Below are positions 23,688 through 34,310 of a stretch of DNA of 64,000 bases, piece after piece (the first letter of the stretch is position 1; each line of letters opens with the position of its first letter). The DNA is from Bugula neritina (taxonomy: Eukaryota > Bryozoa > Gymnolaemata > Cheilostomatida > Bugulidae), in NCBI GenBank assembly GCA_964035545.1, contig OZ037768.1, positions 14,322,175 through 14,386,174 on the forward strand, in the 5' to 3' direction. Below the pieces are notes generated by a model. It was not told the DNA's origin. It saw nothing but the letters and a program-made list of their open reading frames with translations, and ran no database searches. The position numbers were made by a program, and so were the translations under genes.

Positions 23688-26410
23688 TCTTCTTATTAGA
23701 TATATCTGTCAGAACAAAATTACAAAGTAAATGGGAGGTGGCCAGAGCATCTGACCTAGATACCAGTGAATGAGCCTACAGCTATGGAAAGAATGAGTGA
23801 ATGTAATAACAACTGCACAGCTTTAGACACATTGGTTATTGACACAAAAGACTCACATGTCAGCAAACTAAAAGGCATACAATTTAAAGTAAAGAATTTG
23901 CAGCAAATTCAATAGATCTATTATTGGCTTTACTCATTTACTGACTGGATTTTTCTACTAGAGAATTTAGATAGGCCTTAAACTGCTAGCTTTATGTTTG
24001 GAAACAGTTGCATGGAATGTGGTTACAACCATAAGCTCATGCAAACCGCAACCACAAACTCATCCGTATGAGTATCCATTCAAGTAATGTAGTGATGCGG
24101 AGTATTGGGAACACGTGCTGTTAAGCCAGTCAAGGCAAGCAAAATATGTAATATGCTGGGATTAAATCTTTTAGTTAACAATACCACAACACATTCAAGA
24201 GTTTCAATACATTTGAGTGTTTCAACTTTTATGGTATAAATGACTTTATGTCCACAAATAAGCGACACCTAAACAATTTCAAACAAGTTGCTACCTTCCA
24301 AACACCAGCAGGCAAGGTTCTTCTAAGACTGATTCTTGGCAGTAGTGATAGCAAAAAGAATTGTCTGCCCTTGAAGTAATGCAAACTGACTCTCCCACAC
24401 AACAAATAAACATGTGAAAAAGAAGCTGAAGGCCATTTCTAGCTTAGTATAATTGCTTAAAACTATAAGATGTGGTTAGCTAAACCATATTCTAAAGTCT
24501 AAACTCTAAAGCATTATATAGTATAAAAAAATGATATTATAAAATTTAATAAAGTTGTCAATGTTGAAATTTCAATGAAAGTACAACCAGCTTCAGAAAA
24601 GTTTTGTTATATTTCTTTCAATATTTAAAAAATGAGTAGCCAGAACATCATACCTTCATTACAGTTATAACCCAGTTGAAAATAAAAATAACTTTTGTAA
24701 TTTTGGATAAACGAGTAGCAGAATAAAAGTAATAAATTGCATTTCAATCAAGAAATGCTGTAGGTTGTAGCTAGACAAGATATGACAATAATAAACCTTA
24801 CTTCAAGTTTTCTTTTCTTACCCACAACTTCATATAATATGTATAATTGGTATGTATACATACTCTACATATAAACTGTTGGTATTTTTAGACAGCAATT
24901 TTATTTTTTGAAAAGAAAGTAGCTTTGATCCTAGACTAAATACCCACAGTTACTTTTTAAGGACTACGTAAGATCAAACGGATGATGCAAAAATGAAATG
25001 ATAGCAGACATCAAGCTGAGGTCAACTTGATGTAAATACATAGAACAGTGGTGAATGCACAAATTATTAGGGCTCCCTCTTTCAGGTTGGTAGTTCATGC
25101 CGGTGTTAGGTACTGCAAGCATTCAAACATGCACATAGCATAAAGTGAAACGACAGGTATGTAGTTTGTCCGAGATTAGTTGAGATACTATACAAGCCAG
25201 GGCCTACCTGTCTTTGGGTCGTTATCAAAAGATGAGTAGCAGTCTGCAGTAAATATTAATATGGATTACAGTCACTCAGCCACAGCTAATCAATCATGCC
25301 ACAGAAACTTTAAGGTAGATGCAAGATCATTATATAGCAGGAAAATTGGAATTATGTACATACACAACACTGGGTGTACATAATTAATTGAAAATATGAG
25401 GTAGGTGGAGAATCAAAGTTTATCGGAGTAGCACTAGTTTTATTTGAATTTGATAACACTAGAAGTTGTCGTCATACTCCGATTCCTGAGAGCGAAACTA
25501 AAAAGTAGAAATTCACGCTATACCTAAATCTCTGCATCAAGACATAACAAACATTGAGTGACTAAAAGATGTGATATTGTTTAACCAACAGGAATAATTA
25601 TGAGGTAAAATATTTAGTATATTGAAACTGTCATAAGTATAAACCATAATTATATAGTGCTAGAAGCAATGAAATGTAGATAAATTATGAAAAACTCAGC
25701 AAATCTACAAAGAATTAGCATAAGGAACTAATTTATTTATTCGCACGTACATTTGGTGATCATAAATAGCAGATCCATTTCTGATAGTGAAGTGACCATC
25801 TGAATAAGCTATATCCGTTTTTTATATGCATGCAAAAAGAATACATCGGCTTGTCATCTGACAAAAACCTGGGTACACTGAGATGTGTGGTCATTTTTTG
25901 ACTGCTAGTTGACCAGTTTTAGTATCTTCAAGTTGTGTGGATATTCCAATTGGCAAATTATTAAGCTTGCTCTGTGACAGAAACTGAACTTGTCAAGCTG
26001 ATTGAGCCCACAAAAGCAGCCCTTCAACTGGCAGCTCCCAACATGAATAGGGGTAGTAGCCAGTGGAAATGCTAATTTTGTGCTTTCTAAAAGATTGTTT
26101 CGAAAAATATAGCATCGAGAATGAATCTAAAACATATATAGCTTATAAAAACAAAAAGTAAGTGAATTAGAGCAAAAACACTCCATACATCATCTCTTAA
26201 ACAGAAGGAATTAAAAGAACACAGTTTTGGAAATAAAAAGAAGTGATTACACTAAAAAAAAATTTTTTAAAAAGATTTAGGGCCAACAGGATAAAAATTT
26301 TGTACAAAGAACACAGTAATTTTATGTTTTTTAATTATTATATTAAGTTTTGAGATGTATGATTGATGTCATTCAACACTATTTTTAACAAATAGGGTGA
26401 AGTAGAGGAT
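23688..26410. other. Gene-free stretch
   Basis: No coding exon recognised. A segment at about 23,996-24,105 is similar to 27,673-27,782 (shared CAAACCGCAACCACAAA), a dispersed repeat pair near LINE fragments. A weak hairpin with ATCGGAGTA arms lies at about 25,420-25,485. Confidence 0.4.
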
Positions 26411-26414
26411 GGCC

Positions 26415-26670
26415 AACAGTGAGTAAAATTGCGAACAACCACACTATCACAGATTGGAAACTTGCAAATGTGTGAAAACCATCACAAAACCTAGCAATGT
26501 GATGCTAAAAGCCAAAAACCTCAAGAATAAAATATCCTTGCTGGGGGCAATCAGGATTTAGAGAAGGGAAAAGCATCACTGAACTAATCTCTAGACTGGT
26601 AATACTAATGGAGAAGTACCAGGAGCACCAACAAAAATTGTACTATGTTTTTATACACGTCATTTCTATA
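26415..26670 (+). mobile_element. LINE reverse-transcriptase fragment (relic)
   Basis: Frame-broken translation gives PSNVMLKAKNLKNKISLL then a segment reading GKSITELISRLVILMEKYQE and HQQKLYYVFI. The latter is the region ahead of RT motif A (normally followed by DFKKAFD) of non-LTR elements. Stops and shifts show it is dead. Same strand as the fragments at 23.4 and 27.9 kb. Confidence 0.7.
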
Positions 26671-27014
26671 CTTCGAATTAGGCAAATGAAATTACCATTT
26701 GGTAATGGGGACAAGGTCATTTCAAGAAACAATCGTGGTTTCATGCACAAAAATAAATTTTATTGGAAGGGTTTATAACTATCTCTTAAAAGTTATAGCC
26801 TACGTCTCAAGTGCAGCTTAATTTATAAAAAATTAATTAAACCATTTCCTTTATTATACGAGTATTTAATTATCATCTCTAACAATGACTAACCATTTTG
26901 AATCTATCTAACTTTTCTGTAACCTAAAGGATCAGAAAGCTCATGATAAATTGACAGCTATCTCTATTTTGAAAATTGCAATCAAGTTTTCTTATGCATC
27001 ATAAAATTATTCAA

Positions 27015-27255
27015 GCTCTTCACCTCTCTTCACTCCCCTACACCTCTCTACATTCCCCATACACCTCTCTATAATCCCCAACACCTCTCTATATTCCCTT
27101 ACACCTCTCTATGCTCCCCTACACCTCTCTATACTCCAATGCATCTCACTATACTCCCCTACATCTCTCTACACTCCCTTACACCTCTCTATACTCCCCT
27201 ACATCTCTCTATACTCCCATGCATCTCGCTATACTCCCCTTTACCTCTCTATACT
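27015..27255. repeat. 20-bp minisatellite, about 11-12 copies
   Basis: Unit approximately TCCCCTACACCTCTCTATAC with scattered changes. On the plus strand it reads as a periodic peptide (LPYTSLYS...), which explains the open frame there; there is no reason to think it is translated. Confidence 0.9.
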
Positions 27256-27879
27256 GTTCAATTTCAAAAATGAGCAACTCTGAGCTTGATTATCTGACAA
27301 ATTGAATTTAGCAAAAAGAACAAGGTAGATTAAGTGTTTATCAACATTGACCATGTTTGTTTACATTATTAGGCAGCACCACTGAATGCATTTATGGCTG
27401 GAAAAGTTAAAAGGTGGAGTAACTTCAAATTGTCTATTTTCAAGAGAGGACAATTTTGTATGAATTAACTATTTAACACACTTGAAGCATAAAAACACAG
27501 TGATGAAATTTGAGAAGGCTTGATGAGATGGCACAGAGCACAATGTGCCACAATGAACACTTACAATACCAGCGGTAGTCTCATCAACATAATGGATATT
27601 TTCTATGAAAAAGCTGAAGGTACAAATTTCATCAATAGAATAGAAGACTGGCTTCGAAGGCTTTTTCCTTAAATGTTTGGAAATGGTTTCATCGAATGAA
27701 ACCACAACTATAAGTTCATACAAACCGCAACCACAAATTCATTCACATAAGCATCCATTTGCATAATGCAATGTAATAGACATGCAGTGATTGTTGTGCA
27801 TTGCTATGCATGCATTGTGGACTCTCACAGCTAAATTTCATAGAAAAATAAAAACTTTCGATAATGAGGTGCTCGTGAA

Positions 27880-28090
27880 ACATCTTTGACATTGCATGCA
27901 AAGACTACGTAACAAATGAAGTTCCAACAACTCTGGGAGAGCTATTGAATGCCATGAGGAACTCCTCGCCATTGTTGAATTATGCAAACTGAAATGGTAT
28001 GAGTATATTGCATAGCATAGCAAAGATGATTATGAAAGGCGGTACCAGGAAGCTAAAGACAAGGAAAATGTAAAAAAAACAATGAAAAAA
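27880..28090 (+). mobile_element. LINE ORF2 C-terminal fragment (relic)
   Basis: Frames across this stretch read DYVTNEV and, shifted, ECHEELLAIVELCKLKWYEYI, matching the YKDHVTNEEV and KRKLKWYGH blocks found near the end of some LINE ORF2 proteins. An in-frame stop follows. Probably the same decayed element family as at 26.4 kb. Confidence 0.6.
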
Positions 28091-28620
28091 TAACATTTAG
28101 AAATGCACCGGCTTGCCCCTCAACACTATATTGAGAAAAGCGAAAGACTAAGATTCATGGTGCCCCTAAAGCCTCTAAAGGGCTACACGACTCAAGTTAA
28201 AGGATCCCTAGACTTAAGAATCGTTGGCACACTTCATTTATGCAGTATTAAAATGTTCATATATATTTTAGCTATCATCTACAGAATGTTTGAGGGTTGT
28301 AGACTCCAATACTTTTGTTTTATAATAAATGTATTGAATTAACTGAAACTTTTTAATTGCTCGCTAGTGTCGTTTCCAGTCAGCCCAAAAGTCTATGGTA
28401 TTATAAGCTAACAGTTATATTGCTGACTTTCACTGCATGCTCTCCTTAGCTGTTGCAACACACAGCTTAATCACTGGGTTGGCTTGAAACCAGTCCATTA
28501 TTGAGCTTGCAATATAATTAATTATAAATATTAATAAATAACCATAAATCAACATTATGATGCTGATCATTAAATTGGATGATTGTATTTCAAAGACAAA
28601 TGTTAATGCTATACTTAAAC
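28091..28620. other. Gene-free stretch
   Basis: A 79-codon open frame at 28103-28342 has no recognisable domain. Otherwise AT-rich DNA with nothing seen. Confidence 0.4.
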
Positions 28621-29139
28621 ATATTTAATTTTATACTTATAGACTGCAGCAAATTATTATAGGTATTCAATATTCATTATATTTATTCTATTGCTGTTAC
28701 TGTTAGTATTATTACTTTTAGTTATTCAATTTCATACTGATTCTTTTTGTTATTTATATTCATATTGTATGATCTATAATTATAAATACTAGTTATAAAT
28801 AATAATTGCATTTACTATTAGAATTACATTTACAATATTAGTAATACTACTAATGATAATACTAATTACTAATAGTAATAATAATACTAATAATTATAAT
28901 ATTAATAGCAATACTATTACTATTAGCATTACCTACTATTAGCATTACTATTACTATTAGTACAAGTATTAATATTACTGTTGGACATAGTATTACAATT
29001 ACTATTACTATTAGTATTACTATTAGTATAACTATAACTAATAGTAATAGTATTACATTTACTTACTACTTAGACTTGGAGTTAGTTATACTTATAGTAA
29101 TACTTACTCTTAGTACTACTCTACTACTACTACTACTAC

Positions 29140-29183
<44 letters not shown>

Positions 29184-29292
29184 TACTACTAGTATTACTC
29201 TACTACTAGTAGTGGTGTACCACCAGTAGTAGTACTACTACCACTACTACTGAGTACTAGTACTACTACTACTACGTCTACTAGTAGTAGTG

Positions 29293-29337
<45 letters not shown>

Positions 29338-29520
29338 CTAGTACTACTGCAAGCCTTAGGAGTAGGTCTAGTCACTGTCAGTAGACGTAGTACTAGTTGT
29401 AGCCAACACTTACACTGATACTGATTATCATTATGACTATAACTATAAGTATAAATATAATCATAATGATAATGATTACCTAAGGCTAAAGTAAAAGTAA
29501 AAGCAATTAGTAAATCTGAT
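28620..29520. repeat. Quasi-simple triplet DNA with a (TAG/CTA)n core
   Basis: ATT/ACT/TAGTAT words grade into long runs of ACT and TAG trinucleotides (about 29,105-29,345). The two run types are complementary, so each strand can fold back on itself. It then grades into GATTATCATTATG words. No coding signal. Confidence 0.8.
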
Positions 29521-30290
29521 GTTTAGGAGTACCAATGCAACAGTTTTGATCTAGTTGTAAGCGTTTCTTTTTTAATAATTTATGAGCTATAGCAGTTACT
29601 TGAACTACTTCTACTAATACTAAAAGTAGTCCTTGCCCTTCACGTCGTCATTGTGCTCGGAGATCAGTAAAAATTGAGGTGTTTTAGGAACACGCTTTTC
29701 AGGCGTGTTTGTGTTTATACGAAAGTAGCAGCCTGTGAGAGTAAGTTTAGTCGCTTACAACTAGTTTCCATACGCCTTTGTGGATGACAAACTAAGAGAA
29801 TTTTTAGCCATCCCGAAATTAGATGTTTTCGATGATGGAGCAAAGGCTCGGCTGGTACAACACGCTTATTGAGCATGACAGGTACATTTTTTGACCTGAT
29901 GTTTTGCTCTTAGAGTTATCTCTCCTGACGGCATTGCTGTAATATTTCTCGAAAGTTTTTTGCTCTTTAGTTGGGAATGTCGATGAAAGAAAATTGAAGC
30001 TTAACATACGGTCACTCCAGGTTTAAATTGTAGGTAGAATTAATATATACAATTACAGATATAACTATAACTTTACACTATAATTGCCAGACCCATAAGT
30101 TACGTATCAAATTTGAATTGTAACAACTGATAATTGAGCATACATTATGTTTTAATTCAATGCAAGTAACATATCAATTAATACGCAGTGAATAAATAAA
30201 TTCTAAAACAATTTCATCTGCACACATAAATCAATGGTCTGAAAATCAAGATTTTTTTAGTTTTATATATTATAGAAGTTTAGTTTGGTT
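29521..30290. other. Gene-free stretch
   Basis: Intergenic sequence with somewhat higher GC at 29,620-29,980. No exon or repeat recognised; a 62-codon minus-strand frame here looks fortuitous. Confidence 0.35.
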
Positions 30291-30350
30291 ATATATATAG
30301 AAGTTTAGTTATGTATATAAGTATATAAGTATATATATACATATATATAT

Positions 30351-30405
30351 ATCTCATTCTGTGGACAGCAGCTGTTTCGGGATTTGTCCCCTCATCAGCA
30401 CAGAA
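30351..30405 (-). ncRNA. Hammerhead ribozyme, retrozyme copy 1
   Basis: Read on the minus strand: stem I 5' arm TTCTGTG (30405-30399), core CTGATGA (30398-30392), stem II GGGG/TCCC with loop ACAAA, core GAAA (30378-30375), stem III ACAG/CTGT closed by a 3-nt loop, cleavage triplet GTC, stem I 3' arm CACAGAA (7 bp). All conserved core positions are present and the 10.1-11.1 pair is G-C. Predicted cleavage is between 30364 and 30363. The short closed stem III and open stem I give a type I topology, usual for metazoan retrozymes. Confidence 0.88.
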
Positions 30406-30621
30406 CAGAGTACCATGGCCCACACCTTCGCAATAGTAAAACTTCTAGTTTTACTAAAGCATATTTAAAAGGTGTGTAAACTCAAACCAGAGTGCTCAAG
30501 TGACTCTAGGGGTCACCTAGGAGTCACGAGCATTGCAAAATGCTAGCAGCTTGAGTTTGTGACCATGGTGAGAGTGCTCAATCATTTAATGTCATTGCTG
30601 AGCATTAAATGAGAGCGTAAT

Positions 30622-30676
30622 ATCTCAATCTGTGGACAGCAGCTGTTTCGGGATTTGTCCCCTCATCAGCACAGAA
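30622..30676 (-). ncRNA. Hammerhead ribozyme, retrozyme copy 2
   Basis: Same core as copy 1 displaced by 271 bp: CTGATGA at 30669-30663, GAAA at 30649-30646, cleavage predicted between 30635 and 30634. One base differs at the outer end of stem I (CACAGAT), leaving 6 pairs. It sits at the internal junction of the dimer. Confidence 0.88.
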
Positions 30677-30888
30677 CAGAGTACCATGGCCCACACCTTC
30701 GCAATAGTAAAACTTCTAGTTTTACTAAAGCATATTTAAAAGGTGTGTAAACTCAAACCAGAGTGCTCAAGTGACTCTAGGGGTCACCTAGGAGTCACGA
30801 GCATTGCAAAATGCTAGCAGCTTGAGTTTGTGACCATGGTGAGAGTGCTCAATCATTTAATGTCATTGCTGAGCATTAAATGAGAGCG

Positions 30889-30890
<2 letters not shown>

Positions 30891-30974
<84 letters not shown>
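30891..30974. repeat. (TA)n microsatellite
   Basis: Separates the retrozyme dimer from the Penelope terminal fragment; one GTA interruption. Confidence 0.95.
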
Positions 30975-30979
<5 letters not shown>

Positions 30980-31140
30980 TTCTATAATCAAAAATGAATC
31001 AAAAGAACTCAATATTTCGAGAAATAGAGTATTTATATTTGGTACTAATACAATTTTGGATATAAAAATAAATTTAGATCTTCATTTATTGACTACAATA
31101 ATATTGTTTCACGTAGTGCGAGATACGATCATCAGGTCGT
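30975..31140 (-). mobile_element. Penelope-like terminal fragment with hammerhead-like motif
   Basis: Same family as 12490-12667. On the minus strand: CTGATGA (31135-31129), a stem II of about 5 bp, GAAA (31110-31107), an ACAAT.../...ATTGT stem III, and GTA before GTC (31093-31091). Stem I is only 3 bp and pair 10.1-11.1 is U-U, so activity is doubtful. It is joined head-on to a plus-strand endonuclease fragment at 31140, an inverted arrangement common in Penelope-like insertions. Confidence 0.6.
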
Positions 31141-31141
31141 T

Positions 31142-31504
31142 GTGTGTACTGTGGAAACTACCGAAAACGAGCCTGCAACATACATTGGCCTAAGTGAAGG
31201 ACCGTTCAAACTAAGATACGCAAACCACAGATCATCATTTAAAAACAAGGAGAAAGCAAATCAAACAGAACTTAGCAAACACATTTGGCAACTAACTAAC
31301 AAAAACATTAAGCACAACATAAGCTGGAAAATATTAAGAAAAGCGAAACCATACAACACAACTACTAAAAGGTGTAATTTATGCCTATGGGAATGTTTCT
31401 TTATTTTATACAAACCTAACATGTGTACTTTAAACAAGCAAAATGAACTCTTATCAACCTGCCGACACTCAAAAAAATTCTTACTGTGCAACCACAAAAC
31501 CTAG
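31142..31504 (+). pseudogene. GIY-YIG endonuclease end of a Penelope-like element (5'-truncated)
   Basis: A 120-codon frame holds ATYIGLSEGPFKLRYANHRS, TELSKHIWQL and RCNLCLWECFFILY...LNKQNELLSTCRH. This pattern is that of the C-terminal GIY-YIG endonuclease domain of Penelope-like retroelements (from memory), with the tyrosine of YIG and a downstream arginine present. The first ATG is not a real start; RT and N-terminal parts are absent. It differs in sequence from the endonuclease of the minus-strand element at 32.4-34.1 kb, so two families are present. A plus-strand hammerhead follows 250 bp downstream. Confidence 0.75.
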
Positions 31505-31756
31505 AAACTCTGTAGCCTATTTATATTTTAAGTACTATAGTAAATAATATACAAATACCCATAGAGAATAGTCACCCAACAAAAACTTCATGCATCTACT
31601 ATAAATTATGTTTTTACATTACATTAGGGTTTTTTTTATATATTAATTTACACCTACAAACCTATATAACAATACAGCCACTGTTATGTCTTCGTTACGT
31701 TTTACCTTGTGTTTAGCATTTTGATTTTCTTAATGTAAAAATTTAAATTCGTCAAT

Positions 31757-31805
31757 ATTGTGCCTGAGGAGTGCTAAAGAGGCATGAAACTATTAGTAGT
31801 ACAAT
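31757..31805 (+). ncRNA. Hammerhead ribozyme at the 3' end of a Penelope-like fragment
   Basis: Stem I 5' arm ATTGTGC (31757-31763), core CTGAGGA (position 7 of the core is not conserved, so this is allowed), stem II GTGC/GCAT with one G-U pair, core GAAA (31786-31789), stem III ACT/AGT closed by a small loop, triplet GTA with cleavage expected after 31798, stem I 3' arm GTACAAT (7 bp including one G-U). All required core bases are there. Penelope-like elements are known to carry hammerheads in their terminal repeats. Confidence 0.7.
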
Positions 31806-31841
31806 AAAACAACATCTATATAATTAAATTGCTCTTTTCCT

Positions 31842-32030
<189 letters not shown>

Positions 32031-34107
32031 CTTTACGAGCTATCAATTTGATTATAAATAGGTATACGAGAAACATTGTTGATTTATTACTTTATTAGGT
32101 AAAGTAATTACACTGATACTTCGGGTACCACTGTACCCATCTTCAGAAAAGCAATGAATGAAATTCAAAAATTATTATGTTACATTAGACGTTATGCATG
32201 ACACAAAGAATAGAGAGTGGCAGTTATTGTAAATTATTGAAACTTAGGGAGATAATCTTATTTTATATATTACGCAGGTCAAAAATTATACTGATTTTTT
32301 TTTTGCATAAAAAATAAATTAGAGTTGACAAAAAAAAAAATAGATATCTAAATATAAAAACAGCAAGAATTAGTGAAACTATGTGAGAGTTGAGTAGTGT
32401 GGAGCTATTGATATAGTTTTAGTGGTATGGAGTAATTTTGTTTATTGAGTTGCGGTTTTATTTGTTTAATGTAGAGAGCTTCGGCTACTTTTCGATGGTG
32501 GATTCCTTTAAATGAATGATTTAAAACTGTTACATTGTCTATTGATATGTTTCCATGATTAGTGGTGGAGATGTGTTGATAAATTTTGGAATTGATGTCA
32601 TGGCAGTGTTCATGTATCCTGTGTGATAGGCGATGTCCGGTTTCGCCTACATATGTTTGTTGACAGGTAGCTTCAGCGCAGGTTATTTTGTAGACTAGGT
32701 TGTGAATGTGTTCTTTATTGGTTTTATCTTTGAGATTAAAATGTGAACTTAAGGGGGTTCCTTTAAATAAAATCCGGGCATTGAGTTCATTTGAAAAAGA
32801 GTCTGTAATTAATTTATTGAGGGAGCGGATTAGTTTTTCTCCTGTTACTCCTTTATAAGGCAGCTGGAGTAAAATGTGTTTCCTGTTGTCTTTTTCACTG
32901 AATAGTCCGTCACCAATGTTGTTAATAGTTTTCTCTATTACATATTTAGGGTAACCATTTTTATGTTCAAAAACATTTCGAATATAGTTTAGTTCTTGGG
33001 TCTTAAGTGCTGGAGTAGAACAGATTTTATTAGCCCTTAATACTAGTGACTTGAGTGTGCTTAGCTTCCACGTTTTTAGTGAGAAAGAGTTCCAATGTAA
33101 ATATGTATCGTTATGTGTTGGTTTGCGGAATACTGTGGTTTCCACTGAGCTATTGTGTCGCAAAACTGTAACATCCAGAAAAGAAAGTGATTTATTGGTT
33201 TCTAGTTCGTGAGTAAATTTTATGTTAGGATGAAAATTATTAAGTGTGTTGAGTGTTGTGTTAATATAATCAGGGTCTATTGTTGCAAATGCGTCATCTA
33301 TGTATCTCACCCAAGGTGACATTGAATTCAATTTTGGTATTACTTTCTGTTTTAGTTTTGTCATGAATATATTCGCAATAATTGGTCCTAGAGGAGATCC
33401 CATAGCAACACCATCCGTCTGTGTATAAATGATGTCGTTGAAAGTAAAGTGAACTTGTTTTGTACAAAGGTTGAGTAAGTTTATCATTTTCTTCTTTGGT
33501 ATAGTTGTTTGGATTCGTTGTTTCTCATAAATATCATTTATGATTGCTGAAATCGTGTAGTCAAGTGGTACAGAAGTAAAGAGGGAAACAACATCAAATG
33601 ATATCAGTTGATGGTTTGCTGGAATATGAAGTTGCCGGATATAATATGTAAGAAAACTATCGGTTGATTCGATATTACTTTCAGATTCACTAAGTGGTTT
33701 TAGCATTTTGGCCAGGTATTTCGCAAGTTGGTATGATGCAGTGCCTATGTTAGAAATTATTGGTCGCATTTGTAGCTTCTCTAGACCATCTCCTTGTTTG
33801 AGTTTGTGTATTTTGGCCATCCCGTAAAATTTTCCAGGTGCTGAACCTGTTGGATATATCCTTTTGTAGTCAGTGTCAGAAAAATGCTTTTTTGATACTA
33901 CGTAATTCTAATTGTATTCGATTTTCAATAGTTTTTGTTAGATCTGTGGAACATGTTGAAAATTTTGGTGTATTTAGTATTTCTAAACATTTGTTGATGT
34001 AATCCTTCTTATTCATGACAACAGTACCTTTTCCTTTGTCTTGTTTAATTAATGCGATATCCTTATTATTTTTCAATTTCTTTAGAGCATCATCAAAATA
34101 TTTTGGC

Positions 34108-34110
<3 letters not shown>
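32031..34110 (-). mobile_element. Penelope-like retroelement, 5'-truncated
   Basis: Contains the RT/endonuclease coding region (separate entry), an A-rich 3' UTR (about 32,160-32,400) and a terminal segment near 32,060-32,150. That segment reads CTGAAGA, a 6-bp GGGTAC/GTACCC hairpin, then GAAG on the minus strand. Both flanks are (TA)n arrays (31847-32030 and 34108-34280). The N-terminal coding part is missing beyond the right TA array. Confidence 0.8.
32405..34110 (-). pseudogene. Penelope-like RT plus GIY-YIG endonuclease, one frameshift
   Basis: The long open part (33820-32405, 471 codons, extendable upstream to about 33,880) has RT motifs in order: LISFDVVSLFTSVP (A), DGVAMGSPLGPIIANIF (B), RYIDDAFATI with the YIDD catalytic box (C) and KSLSFLDVTVLR. 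A GIY-YIG endonuclease follows at the C-terminus (HNLVYKITC, TYVGETG, HRIHEH). Upstream, 34110-33876 encodes [20 protein letters not shown], the conserved pre-RT block, but in another frame. The two frames meet at a run of six A near 33,885-33,895, consistent with a single-base length change. Everything else is open, so the copy is young. RT residues look intact; the element is inactive as it stands because of the shift and truncation. Confidence 0.85.
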
Positions 34111-34283
<173 letters not shown>

Positions 34284-34310
34284 GAGATGCAGTCTGCAAT
34301 GCAATGCAAT

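Larger units (their letters stand above)
30350..30892 (-). mobile_element. Retrozyme: tandem dimer of a 271-bp hammerhead-ribozyme unit
   Basis: Two direct copies with a period of exactly 271 bp (GTGGACAGC at 30361 and 30632) look identical by eye except at the outer junctions, and the pair is bounded on both sides by TA-rich DNA. The minus strand of each copy contains a complete hammerhead fold (separate entries). There is no ORF. The unit is rich in self-complementary arms, for example GTGACTC...GAGTCAC at 30500-30527. This matches published animal retrozymes: non-autonomous retroelements whose tandem transcripts self-cleave into unit-length RNA that is circularised. Minus-strand cleavage at both sites would release a 271-nt RNA (30634 to 30364). 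Mobilisation by Penelope-type RT is an inference. Confidence 0.85.

Noticed and set aside
27015-27305. Periodic peptide LPYTSLYS as a possible repeat protein
   Set aside because: The 20-bp unit is not a multiple of three, so the frame is kept only briefly and by luck.
27469-27723. 84-codon minus-strand frame containing VSFDETISKH, faintly like some hAT transposases
   Set aside because: Only one short resemblance and it overlaps a dispersed repeat; not enough to call a transposase.
29105-29345. CRISPR-like array
   Set aside because: Simple trinucleotide repeat with no spacers; eukaryotic context.
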